NCBI GenBank assembly: GCA_963677635.2
Contig: CAXXXN010000001.1
Coordinates: 1,488,001 to 1,552,000 of the forward strand
DNA: 64,000 bases
Origin: Pleomorphochaeta sp009930325
GTDB taxonomy: Bacteria > Spirochaetota > Spirochaetia > Sphaerochaetales > Sphaerochaetaceae
Reading direction: 5' to 3'
The notes under the pieces are model-generated. The model was not told the origin of the DNA. It searched no databases and saw only the letters and a list, made by a program, of their open reading frames with translations. The position numbers and the translations under genes were made by a program. Of the stretch, positions 1 through 8,607 are shown one piece after another. Within the stretch, counting starts at the first letter, position 1; every line of letters starts with the position of its first letter.

Positions 1-2
1 TT

Positions 3-134
3 GTTGTTGCAAAACATGAAAAGGATTCAAAAAAAGTCAAAACGGGATTTAAGGGTATACCTAAAAATTTTATGATAAATGAGGTAAATAAATTGCCAAT
101 CGATAAGATTTATTCAGTAAATAAAAAAAGTTGA
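3..134 (+). CDS. C-terminal end of an unrecognised gene cut by the window edge
   Basis: An open frame runs from the window edge to TGA at 132-134 and encodes 43 residues ending in DKIYSVNKKS. It is basic and rich in Lys, with a stretch GFKGIPKNFMINEV. I do not recognise the family. It lies on the same strand as the gene starting at 213, about 80 bp upstream of it, so it may belong to the same accessory island. No start codon is visible because the upstream part lies outside the window. Confidence 0.45.
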   Translation, partial: VVAKHEKDSKKVKTGFKGIPKNFMINEVNKLPIDKIYSVNKKS

Positions 135-212
135 TATTAGATAATATCTAATATAATTATAAAAAAAATATATTGTTATATGATAAATACCACTATAAAC
201 GGGAGTAATATG

Positions 213-1343
213 ATGAATCTTTCAGAAGTTCCAACTTTACAGGAAATAAATCAATTAGTAGTAAAAACATACACATTTATGGATAATTTAGATGCACGAT
301 TTGATCCTTATGATGTTTATAAAAACACAAATGAATTAGATAAAATAATAAATTTAATTAAAAACAAATTTATAGCAGCTGGATGGGAGGGTGATGGTGA
401 TATCAAACTAATATGGATTCCTTGTTTCTTAGATCAAACTCTTGATGAATTGTATGGTGAATATGTTTGGCACGTAAAACAAGATAACAATGGAATCTCT
501 TTTTTGGCTATTAATAAGAGCTTAGATTCTGAAAGGTTAAAAGAACAAAATAAAAATTTCTCTATTAGTGAATACGAAATAATTTTAAAAAACATAATAT
601 ATCAAATTGTAGAATATTCAAAAAAAAGTTTAAACAATAATAAAATTTTATTAGTTGAATTACTAACTTTAAATTCATCAGAATTAATTACAGAAAAATT
701 TTATATTAATAATTTAGAATTGCTTCAAGGTAATTTGATTTCTACTTTAAATTATTTTATTGATGAAGTATATGGTGAATATTTAATACATGTTATAGGT
801 AACGGAAATAAAGATTCTCTAAAGTTAAATAAAATAAAAACGACTTTAGATTTAGAAAAACTTACATCAATGGATTCTTTTCCATTGGATGAAAGTAATT
901 TCGATATTTTAACAACTATAACATCATGTGTGTGGAAAGATTTTAAATTTTTGGATTTCAAGGAAAGATTTAGTGCTATTCTAAAATGTGTTGATTATAA
1001 TTGTGATAAAGATATTTTAAATATTATTAATAAACATGTTGCTATAAGAAACTGTTTTCAACATCATCAAGGTAAAGTTGAAAAAAGAACAATAAATAAA
1101 TTGGGATTTGAAAAATTAGAAATCAAACTTAGCAAAAACCAAAAGAAAATCATAAAAGAGAATGAAGAAATTCAGTTAACTAAAGAAGAAATTGAATTAT
1201 TAGTAGAAACATTACTTAAGTTTTATGAAGATTATAATAGTCATGTGAATTATAGAATTAAAACAAGAGAACAGTATCGTTCAGTGAAAAAAAGAGAACC
1301 TATAAAAACTATAAATATTTCTGATATTCTAAATAAAAAGTAG
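213..1343 (+). CDS. Unrecognised protein with HEPN-like RNxxxH motif and an internal duplication
   Basis: This is a 376-residue soluble protein. The frame is open from ATG 180, but that start lacks a ribosome binding site; GGGAG at 201-205 sits seven bases before ATG 213, so I start there (ATG 210 is also possible). I do not recognise a named family. Two things stand out. First, a motif near residues 279-284 reads RNCFQH, the R-N-x3-H pattern of HEPN ribonucleases, inside a helical stretch (ERFSAIL...HVAIRNCFQHHQG) of HEPN-like style. Second, LDELYGEYVWHV (about residue 78) and IDEVYGEYLIHV (about 184) look like an internal repeat. No signal peptide or membrane segment is seen. Its neighbours are other defence-like genes. 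HEPN membership is an inference from the motif. Confidence 0.6.
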   Translation: MNLSEVPTLQEINQLVVKTYTFMDNLDARFDPYDVYKNTNELDKIINLIKNKFIAAGWEGDGDIKLIWIPCFLDQTLDELYGEYVWHVKQDNNGISFLAINKSLDSERLKEQNKNFSISEYEIILKNIIYQIVEYSKKSLNNNKILLVELLTLNSSELITEKFYINNLELLQGNLISTLNYFIDEVYGEYLIHVIGNGNKDSLKLNKIKTTLDLEKLTSMDSFPLDESNFDILTTITSCVWKDFKFLDFKERFSAILKCVDYNCDKDILNIINKHVAIRNCFQHHQGKVEKRTINKLGFEKLEIKLSKNQKKIIKENEEIQLTKEEIELLVETLLKFYEDYNSHVNYRIKTREQYRSVKKREPIKTINISDILNKK

Positions 1344-1886
1344 TATAATGTCGAAGTATGAAAATTATTAAAAAAATAACTTGTGTGCTTTTTTTTAATT
1401 TAGAGAGGGGTTGTATTAAACAAATACTGATTTCTATGATGAGTCAAAATATAGAGACAACTATAATTGGCTTATAAATCATTTTGATAGGCTAAAAAAG
1501 CACTTGATAATAATTACAATTTCTGTTTATTGCATAAAAGTGGACAATTGTGTGCTGAAATTGCAAACGTCAAATTAATTAATGCATCCTGTAAAATGAA
1601 ATACACCCACTTTTGGGCTAATCGTATTAATGTATCAAAAGGCGAATTTAAACATATCCCTTAATGTTTGTTATGATAAAATCATTCAGAGGTTTTAATT
1701 TCTTATTAGTAAAATAAATATAATGTATTTGCTTTTTTATATAATCTCAATTTTCCTTATTTTTCAAGAGCATCCATGATTAACCGTGTAATAGCATACA
1801 TATTTTGTGGGTAATCGTGGAAAAAGGAAAACTTGCTACAAATATAAAAAATATAAAAAGAAATTTATAAATAAATATGGTGAATT
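1344..1886. other. Long gap between accessory genes
   Basis: Apart from the frameshifted fragment at 1420-1664, I see no gene. The stretch 1670-1886 is AT-rich with no clear terminator or strong promoter. The next gene has only a weak ribosome site (GGTGA) before its ATG. Confidence 0.5.
1420..1664 (+). pseudogene. Frameshifted remnant of an unknown gene
   Basis: A frame open from 1420 reads YDESKYRDNYNWLINHFDRL and then, after a shift of frame around 1500, continues as KKALDNNYNFCLLHKSG... to FKHIP and TAA at 1662-1664. The two parts join into a plausible protein fragment of about 80 residues, so I read this as a broken gene. No family recognised. Its 3' part contains the ACACCCACTTTT...TAATCGTATT string that recurs near 19330, so it may derive from a repeated element. 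Confidence 0.35.
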
Positions 1887-2714
1887 ATGGATAATTTAAA
1901 ATTAAATGACAATGAAAAATTGTGGAAAAATTTGTTAAAAGATATTAAAGAACACATTTACTTTCTTAACTTATTATATGAAAGATTCAGTGATTGCAGT
2001 AATATTGTTATATCAGAAAAATCTTTATTTACATTTGAAAATCTGATTTTATCTACAGCTAAAACATTAAAAGGAATTTATCTTTGCTTAGAGGAAAAAA
2101 TTATAGCAGACAGTTACATTTTATTGAGAAAATATAGAGATGATTTATTATTATATCTTATTTTTAAAAGTGAATTTGATAGAAAGAATAAAGCTTTTTG
2201 GGCAGGGGAAACTAATTCATTATATTATACAGATTTAAAAAAATTTTTAGAAAATAAAAAACTAAATATTGATATGAAATCTGATTTTTTTAAAATATTA
2301 AATAATAAAGAATTTGAAGACTTTAATACAATTTATGATATTGAAAATAAATATAATAAAATAAACTTACGCTTAAATAATTTTGTACATAGTAATGGTG
2401 TTTCTTTTATAAATTATGATTTTTGCTATTATGAAAAACAAAATAATTTGATTGAATGTCTTTCGAAAGAAATTATTGATTATATTAGTTTTTTTACTTT
2501 ATTATTTATTTCTATGTTTGCAATAATAAACCCTATGAATATAACTTCAACTGATTATATAATGTCTTTAGAATTAGGGGAAAGACCAAGTGAAGAATCT
2601 CTTTTTTTTGTGGCTCCTTTTGTAGTTGAATATTTTGATAAATATCAAAAAATAATTGGTGATGATTTAACCTTATTTTTAAATAAAAAAACTTCTCTTG
2701 ACTTTTCTAAGTAA
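1887..2714 (+). CDS. Unrecognised helical protein with R-x5-H motif and one membrane-like segment
   Basis: A 275-residue, Lys/Asn-rich, mostly helical protein of no family I can name. Residues 162-168 read RLNNFVH followed by SNG, an R-x5-H pattern of the kind found in HEPN-fold proteins. A hydrophobic segment (about 198-216, FFTLLFISMFAIINP) could be a membrane helix or a buried helix. An upstream stretch, SYILLRKYRDDLLLYL, is a typical amphipathic helix. It sits between two other unrecognised plus-strand genes of the island but is separated from each by 190 bp or more, so co-transcription is uncertain. HEPN-like status is inferred from one motif only. Confidence 0.5.
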   Translation: MDNLKLNDNEKLWKNLLKDIKEHIYFLNLLYERFSDCSNIVISEKSLFTFENLILSTAKTLKGIYLCLEEKIIADSYILLRKYRDDLLLYLIFKSEFDRKNKAFWAGETNSLYYTDLKKFLENKKLNIDMKSDFFKILNNKEFEDFNTIYDIENKYNKINLRLNNFVHSNGVSFINYDFCYYEKQNNLIECLSKEIIDYISFFTLLFISMFAIINPMNITSTDYIMSLELGERPSEESLFFVAPFVVEYFDKYQKIIGDDLTLFLNKKTSLDFSK

Positions 2715-2902
2715 TAAATAGGATTAAGTTTTTTAATTTTGTCATTGAAGAGAGACCCTCTCCAAAATGGTTATATTTTGTTTTTTTTAATTTCTTGTTA
2801 ATAGAAAGAAATAATGGTAGAATATTAAAAGTTAGGTTTGTAATAATGTAAAAAAAATATTAGATTTTAAATTTGTAATAAAAAAAACTATAGGAATATA
2901 AA

Positions 2903-4885
2903 ATGGATGATAAAAATACTTTACTTGCATCTTTAGCCGTTTTTGGAAAATTATATGATGCTGATAAGGATATTTATAGAGTAATTGCTGCATTTTTAAA
3001 AGATATAATACAAACTAAAAAATTATACTATTTTAGTCTTAGTGAAATACACGAGAAGTTTAACACTGCTTACGAATTTGATATACCAAGAGAAATTATT
3101 AGAACTTCTTTAGGAAGACTTAAATTTTTAAAGCATCAAAAAGAAAAGTATGAAGTTCCGGACATATCAAAAATCAATGACAGCACTTTTGATGAAGAAC
3201 AGAAGCAAATTATTTTGGCAAATAAAAGAATTATTGATGGTTTATGTTCTTATATTGAAAAAGAGAAAGATATCATTTTAGGGGCTAAAGAAAAGCAGAT
3301 AGTTATACATAATTTTTGCAATTTTTTATTGGATAAAAATAATGGGAATAAATACTTAGAACATATATCATCCTTTCTAATTGAAAATGAAAAGGATCCA
3401 GTTTTTAGGGATCAATTAAATTTAATAAAAGAAGGGATTATATTATATACAGGTATCAAATTTAATAACAATTTAAGTGAATTTGGTTATTGGAAAAGTG
3501 AGATGCTAATTTATTTAGAAACTGATATTTTATTTGATATAGCAGGGTTTAATGGTGAATTATATAAAAATATAATTTTTGATTTATTAGATTTGATAGA
3601 TGAAATCAACAAAAATGCAAAAAAAGCTTTAATAAGATTAAGATATTTTGATAAAACAAAAAACGAAATTGAAAGTTTTTTTAGAAAGGCTGAATTTTTG
3701 TTATTAGGGAAAGACTGCCCGAATCCAGATGTAACGGCAATGAATTCTATTTTAAATGGTTGTCGTTCTATTAGTGATATTGCAAGTAAAGAATCGGATT
3801 TCTATTCATTACTAAAAGGGAAAGGTATATATAAAGATGATTATGATGAATATTTTAAGGATTACAATTATAAATATAATGTAATAAATTCTGAACTAGT
3901 TGAAAAGGTTAATGCAACAACAGATAAAGATTCAGCAGAATGTTTGAAATGTTTAAATTATATTGCAATTCATAGAAAAGGAAAAAAAGCTTGTAATTTT
4001 GAGAATATTGGGTGCATTCTTTTGACAGAAAATTCAAGTATTGTAAAAGTTGCTTGGAATGATTTAGTTAAAGATAGTGAAGATGTTCCACTAGCTACAC
4101 ATATAGGATTTTTGACTAATAAATTTTGGTTTAAATTAAATAAGGGGCTAGGTGACAATACTTTGCCTAAATCTTTTGAAATAATAACAAAAGCTCAAAT
4201 TTTATTATCGAAAGAATTAAACAATACTGTTTGTACTGAATATACTAAGTTGCAAGAAGATTTTACTAAAGGAATATTAACAAAAACTCAAGCCAGTGAA
4301 CGAATACTTTATTTAAGAAATAAAGTCGTAAAACCTGAAGAAATTAAAGAAGATAATGTACGTGATGTTCTTTCTGTAATTACTGAAGATAGTTTAAAAA
4401 GATTGGCTGAAGAACAAGCAATTAGTAAAATAAATTCTGAAAAAAATATTGAGGAAAATATAAAGTTAAAAAAAGAACTTGAAGAACAAAAATTAAATAA
4501 TAATGCACTTGAAAACAAAGTTATTGAAATGTCAAAACAAATGGATGAGTTTAAAAAAAATAATGATGATATATTTAATAGTCAAAAAAAATTTATTTAT
4601 GATAAAGTTCGCGTTAAAATAATTAGAAGTAAAATTAGAGATATCATTCTTATTATTATTTTAACCATTATTTGTAGCTATTTGATTTTGAAATTTGGTT
4701 CAGCTTTAGCAGATATATGGATTGCAATATTAACTGGAATATTTACAATTTCTATACCATCAATCTACACAATTATAAATAAAAAAAGAATAAAATATTC
4801 TGAGAGAATATCTAGAAGGGGAAAGAAATATTTATCAAAAATATGTCGCAATTTGATGATTAACGAAGATTTGTTTCTTAAATAA
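2903..4885 (+). CDS. Predicted PIN-like nuclease with coiled coil and C-terminal membrane anchor
   Basis: A 660-residue protein with four parts. Residues 1-90 look like a winged-helix region (LSEIHEKF...IIRTSLGRLKFLKHQ). Residues 200-400 resemble a PIN-like fold: YLETDILFDIAGFNG matches the usual hydrophobic-Asp-Thr-Asn strand with Glu206 and Asp208, followed by an acidic helix (NEIESFFRKAE, 254-264), Asp341/Asp343, and a late strand CILLTENSS (371-379) where PIN proteins carry a TxN/D motif. Residues 500-560 are a charged coiled coil, and 579-624 hold two membrane helices with a short basic tail. ATG 2903 follows TAGGA by eight bases. A membrane-tethered RNase effector would suit a defence role. 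The PIN call is my reading of spaced acidic residues and is not certain. Confidence 0.55.
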   Translation: MDDKNTLLASLAVFGKLYDADKDIYRVIAAFLKDIIQTKKLYYFSLSEIHEKFNTAYEFDIPREIIRTSLGRLKFLKHQKEKYEVPDISKINDSTFDEEQKQIILANKRIIDGLCSYIEKEKDIILGAKEKQIVIHNFCNFLLDKNNGNKYLEHISSFLIENEKDPVFRDQLNLIKEGIILYTGIKFNNNLSEFGYWKSEMLIYLETDILFDIAGFNGELYKNIIFDLLDLIDEINKNAKKALIRLRYFDKTKNEIESFFRKAEFLLLGKDCPNPDVTAMNSILNGCRSISDIASKESDFYSLLKGKGIYKDDYDEYFKDYNYKYNVINSELVEKVNATTDKDSAECLKCLNYIAIHRKGKKACNFENIGCILLTENSSIVKVAWNDLVKDSEDVPLATHIGFLTNKFWFKLNKGLGDNTLPKSFEIITKAQILLSKELNNTVCTEYTKLQEDFTKGILTKTQASERILYLRNKVVKPEEIKEDNVRDVLSVITEDSLKRLAEEQAISKINSEKNIEENIKLKKELEEQKLNNNALENKVIEMSKQMDEFKKNNDDIFNSQKKFIYDKVRVKIIRSKIRDIILIIILTIICSYLILKFGSALADIWIAILTGIFTISIPSIYTIINKKRIKYSERISRRGKKYLSKICRNLMINEDLFLK

Positions 4886-5085
4886 TAGGAGACGGTTTAA
4901 ATTTTATATATTATATTTAAAAAATTCTTTATAACTTCTGGAATTTTTATTCAAAATCTATATGAAAATATTATTTATAGTGAAAAATTAAGAAAGTTGA
5001 TGATTGATTTATGGAAGAATTATTATATTGAAAGGTTAAATTCTTTTAGTTTTTTAATATTTTTTTATAAATTCCTCTTTTTTTA

Positions 5086-7329
5086 TTAGCTAAAGGTCTC
5101 TTTAGAGATTTTATTTAACATTAATTCTATATCATCAATTTCTTTATTTAGGGAACATTCAGTAATATCAATTGCGGGTTGAAATATGTTCATATTTCCC
5201 TCAAAATGATTAAATTCATTAATTAAAGTTTTTCTTGAAGTAAAAAATACTCGATATTTTCTTTTTTTTTCTTCGATTATTTCAGTATCAGTTTTCTTAA
5301 TATTAAAAACTTTCATAAAAATTTGATTCAACGTATATTGTTTTCTTATATCTAAATTGAACATTGTAACAAGTTTAATTTCTACTTTCATTCTTAGATG
5401 GTAATAAGCTAATGTTTGGTACAGAGTATCTGCTAATAGCGGATATTCTTTGTCGTTAAAAAAATTCTTATTAATATTTTTTATATTAATAGAAATTATT
5501 TCTTGAGTTGAAATATTAACATCCTGGAATTTATATCCAAACAACTCAAAGTAGTAATCAGAAATATTTAAAGATACATTTTCATATCCATGCATAATTG
5601 CTGATAATCTTGAATACATAGGATTCCCATCAAGAATAATATGTGAATACCCTCTCATAAATGGTATCATAGACATAAGAAATAACTTTAAATCAATTAT
5701 ATTTTCTTTTAACTTATTATCTTTATTTTGAAATAACTTAATTAATTCAGCTAAATTTAATAATAATTTTTTTTCTTTTATATTTATTGGAATAAAACCA
5801 TTTACTCCATTCTTTGTATTATTGAATAAATATAAATTGAAACTATTACTGTTTTGGAATTCCAATAATTTAATTAAATCAATATTATGTGTTAAAATTA
5901 TTTGTTTTTTATTTTCTAGAAATTTGATTATACAATATGCAATTTTATTTTTATAGATAGAATCAAAGCTTGAAATTGGATCATCTAAAACAATAAATTC
6001 TTTATCAGAATATCGAGCTAATAATAATTCGAAAGATAGTGATATAAAATTTTGTTCACCTGTACTTAATTGTAATTCATTTCTTTCTTTATTTAAGAAT
6101 TCATTCCCATCAAGTTTAATTGTAAAATTATCATCATTATTGGGATCCCGTTCAATTGTAATTTCTTCTTCAATATTATCATTAATTATTGATTCTATAT
6201 ATAATAATTCCTCACTATCTATTTTGGGATTTTTACTTTTTAGCAATTTGAATTCATTATAAAATTTTACAATATTAGTTTCTTCAAACACATCAAATAA
6301 TAAATTGATTAGTTGATTAAGTATTGAGCTAATACAATTTTCAAACTCATCTTTTAATTTTTTATAATTCTCAAAAATCCCATCTGAAATAAAAGTAAAA
6401 ATAATTTCTTTTACATTAAAAGGGTCATTATCATCTAAAGTACTATCTGAGGTTATTTCATTAAGTAATTTTTTAGAATCGTCATCTAATTGGTTATATA
6501 TATTTTCTCTAGAGGATTTTTTTCTTTCTAATAATTTTTCTCCATCAAAATTAGGATTATCGCAAACTAAACAATAATCTAATGCTTTATATTTATTTAA
6601 GACCTTAATAGCAACATCATTATGTTCTATTATATTAATTTCAGCATTTTTAACGATAGATGTTTTATTAATTAAAAGAATTTTTTCAACTAATTTCATA
6701 TGATTGGAATCTAATAAGAAATTACGTTTTTCAGAATCTATAACTATTGATTCTTTTTTATTATCACAATTAGAAATATAATTAATTATAGTATCTCTAT
6801 TTATTGCCTTCCCTTTTGAACGATTATTAACAATATCAGAAATATAATCATACTCTAAAGGATTCCTTTTTTTTAGTTCTTGTATTAAAAAATGAGTTTT
6901 ACTTTTTATTCCATATTCATTTTTATACATACTTGCTAATTTTTTTTCAAAAATATCAATGAATAATGAATTAATTTTTTCTTTAAGCTCAAATTCTTTT
7001 TTAATTTCTTTTCCTATAATATAATCAGATGCGTTTCCTTTTATTATATTTCTGCTATTTTGATCCTTAATAATATAGAATTTATCATCTTCAGGTGTGA
7101 TTTGTTTTCTGTCATAATTAGCTAAAAATGACGTATTTTCTTTATCATTTGATAAGACATCTGATAAACATGATTTACCTGTTCCATTTGGAGCGTATAA
7201 AACTGCAATCCCTCCCCTTGACGTTGGCCTATTCGAAAATTCAATTTCGTTATTTCTAGTAAAATTAATAAAATTCTCATTAAAAATATTTGAATATTTT
7301 ATTGATTTAAATAGTAACTTTTTAGCCAT
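5086..7329 (-). CDS. RloC/PrrC-like AAA_13-type ATPase with CxxC hook and R-x5-H motif
   Basis: A 747-residue ABC/SMC-type ATPase. Walker A is APNGTGKS (46-53), the signature is LSTGEQ (421-426), Walker B is FIVLDDP (445-451), and the switch His is in ILTH (478-481). The long insert between Walker A and the signature carries a CLVC pair at 253-256, the size and place of a zinc hook as in RloC. The C-terminal domain contains RLSAIMH (574-580), an R-x5-H arrangement, and a second R...LINEFNH near 699-708. AAA_13 proteins of this layout include the tRNA anticodon nucleases PrrC and RloC, which cleave tRNA when phage disturbs restriction or DNA. A good AAGGAG precedes ATG 7329. The remnant of a restriction gene lies just upstream. 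The exact effector activity cannot be read from sequence alone. Confidence 0.65.
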   Translation of the reverse strand: MAKKLLFKSIKYSNIFNENFINFTRNNEIEFSNRPTSRGGIAVLYAPNGTGKSCLSDVLSNDKENTSFLANYDRKQITPEDDKFYIIKDQNSRNIIKGNASDYIIGKEIKKEFELKEKINSLFIDIFEKKLASMYKNEYGIKSKTHFLIQELKKRNPLEYDYISDIVNNRSKGKAINRDTIINYISNCDNKKESIVIDSEKRNFLLDSNHMKLVEKILLINKTSIVKNAEINIIEHNDVAIKVLNKYKALDYCLVCDNPNFDGEKLLERKKSSRENIYNQLDDDSKKLLNEITSDSTLDDNDPFNVKEIIFTFISDGIFENYKKLKDEFENCISSILNQLINLLFDVFEETNIVKFYNEFKLLKSKNPKIDSEELLYIESIINDNIEEEITIERDPNNDDNFTIKLDGNEFLNKERNELQLSTGEQNFISLSFELLLARYSDKEFIVLDDPISSFDSIYKNKIAYCIIKFLENKKQIILTHNIDLIKLLEFQNSNSFNLYLFNNTKNGVNGFIPINIKEKKLLLNLAELIKLFQNKDNKLKENIIDLKLFLMSMIPFMRGYSHIILDGNPMYSRLSAIMHGYENVSLNISDYYFELFGYKFQDVNISTQEIISINIKNINKNFFNDKEYPLLADTLYQTLAYYHLRMKVEIKLVTMFNLDIRKQYTLNQIFMKVFNIKKTDTEIIEEKKRKYRVFFTSRKTLINEFNHFEGNMNIFQPAIDITECSLNKEIDDIELMLNKISKETFS

Positions 7330-7507
7330 TTTTTGCTCCTTAAATAATCAAAATAAAATAATTATATAACAAATAATAATATTTTACAAATATAAAATAA
7401 ACTCTATTTAATTTGCTAAGACTGTGATATAAATTACTAGACCGATTAGAGTAGAAAAAAATAATAAAATATGATAAAAATAACAAAATTTTTATAAGGA
7501 TTTATAA

Positions 7508-7774
7508 TTGATTAATACATTTTTTTTAAATCAGGATCCTCTATCAAAAAAATAATCTATTGATTTATTACAGGTTACTGGTTCTCTATCAAATTTGTTT
7601 TCTGAAAGTAATAGCCCTTTTTTATATTATAAAGCAATGGAAAATATCTTTTGTAAGGTTTTTAACGCAGATAATCTTTCAAGAGATGCTGTTTCTGCCG
7701 ATTCTGGGAAAAATGGTATTGGTATTGGATTAAAAACTTTTTTACAAAAAAATGGAAGAACTTATTTGCGTTAG
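7508..7774 (+). pseudogene. N-terminal fragment resembling a PLD-type type II restriction endonuclease
   Basis: The frame 7565-7774 encodes LLQVTGSLSNLFSESNSPF... ending GIGLKTFLQKNGRTYLR and TAG. The pattern FNADNLSRDAVSAD...GIGIGLKTF is reminiscent of the start of NgoFVII-type phospholipase-D-fold restriction enzymes, recalled from memory and not searched. A short in-phase-like start (TTG ATT AAT ACA...) lies in another frame from 7508, ending at a stop near 7553. Only about 80 codons survive, without a downstream body, so it is a dead fragment next to the RloC-like ATPase. Confidence 0.35.
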
Positions 7775-7809
7775 TAATTGCTATATAGCTTTTGCCATAT
7801 TTACTGCAA

Positions 7810-8250
7810 CTAATTAATCTTAAGAAAAAATAGGAGGGGTTGCATTAGATAATTCAATTGATAAAACTTTTTTTCTTTTAAGATTTGATTTAATTTCTTT
7901 ATTTCTAAATCTTGTAATCTTACATTTTCTTCAATAGTTTTTGCTTCATTCGCTGGTATCCATAAATTTAGTACTCTTTGATCAGTTAAACCTTCAAGAC
8001 GTTTAGCCTGTTTTTTTATGTTATTTGTAAATCCATAAATTCTTACATCATTAATTATATCAAGATTAAACTCAGACTCAATGAATATGTCTCTTGGGAA
8101 AATTCCATTAAAAAATTTATCCTCAAAAAGCTTCTTAAAATCTGTAGTATATTTAACAGATTTTTTGCTAACTTTTTCTACATATTGGTTTTCTCTTAAC
8201 TCTTTTATTTCCTTTTCAGAAAAATACCTTTTTCCCCATAAAATCTCTAA
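7810..8250 (-). pseudogene. Remnant of an IS3-type OrfA (helix-turn-helix) transposase subunit
   Basis: On the minus strand a 146-codon frame without a usable start reads GKRYFSEKEIKELRENQ, then a KYTTDFKKLFEDKFFNG, FPRDIFIE and DIINDVRIYGF region, and ends with a leucine-rich helix. This is the layout of the helix-turn-helix OrfA of certain IS3-group elements (F-x-EEI...Y-x-x-EFK...P-x-IF-x-EAGFD). No OrfB follows and no ATG is available, so the copy is inactive. A string TGTGTCCACGTTATGGGGTC at 8332-8351, just beyond its 5' side, looks like an IS3-style terminal sequence. Confidence 0.5.
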
Positions 8251-8534
8251 TTATCATAATTGTATCATAACTAAATTAATACAAAAAAATAGTTAATTCT
8301 GATATTCTTTAGATTATTAAGTTTTTTCTTGTGTCCACGTTATGGGGTCCAGTTTAGATAGTATTTATTAAATTTTAATTTGTTAATAACAAGTAACTTT
8401 TATAAGAGTGATAAGCCTCGTTTTATATTAGAAATATGTTGTAAAATTTTACAATAAAATCTATAAATCTTCCTTTTTATGCGAATTTTAAATATTTATA
8501 CATCTAAACAGATGATTTATGTTTAATAAAGATG

Positions 8535-8563
8535 TTGACATTATTATTAATCGTATCTAGAAT
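8535..8563 (+). promoter_or_regulatory. Strong sigma-70-type promoter for the ABC importer operon
   Basis: TTGACA at 8535-8540 and TAGAAT at 8558-8563 are separated by exactly 17 bp, 45 bp before the binding-protein ATG at 8608, which also has an AGGAGA-type ribosome site. Confidence 0.75.
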
Positions 8564-8607
8564 AGTCGAAGTTTGTTAGTTGTTATTAACTAATTTAGGA
8601 GAATTAT

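Larger units (their letters stand above)
7330..8607. other. Gene-poor interval with mobile and restriction gene wreckage
   Basis: It holds the restriction-like fragment (7508-7774), the OrfA-like remnant (7810-8250) and the possible IS end near 8332-8351. The rest is AT-rich without supportable genes, except the promoter at 8535-8563. Confidence 0.6.

Noticed and set aside
8081..8296. 71-codon plus-strand frame
   Set aside because: The minus strand reads a recognisable OrfA-like sequence over the same bases.
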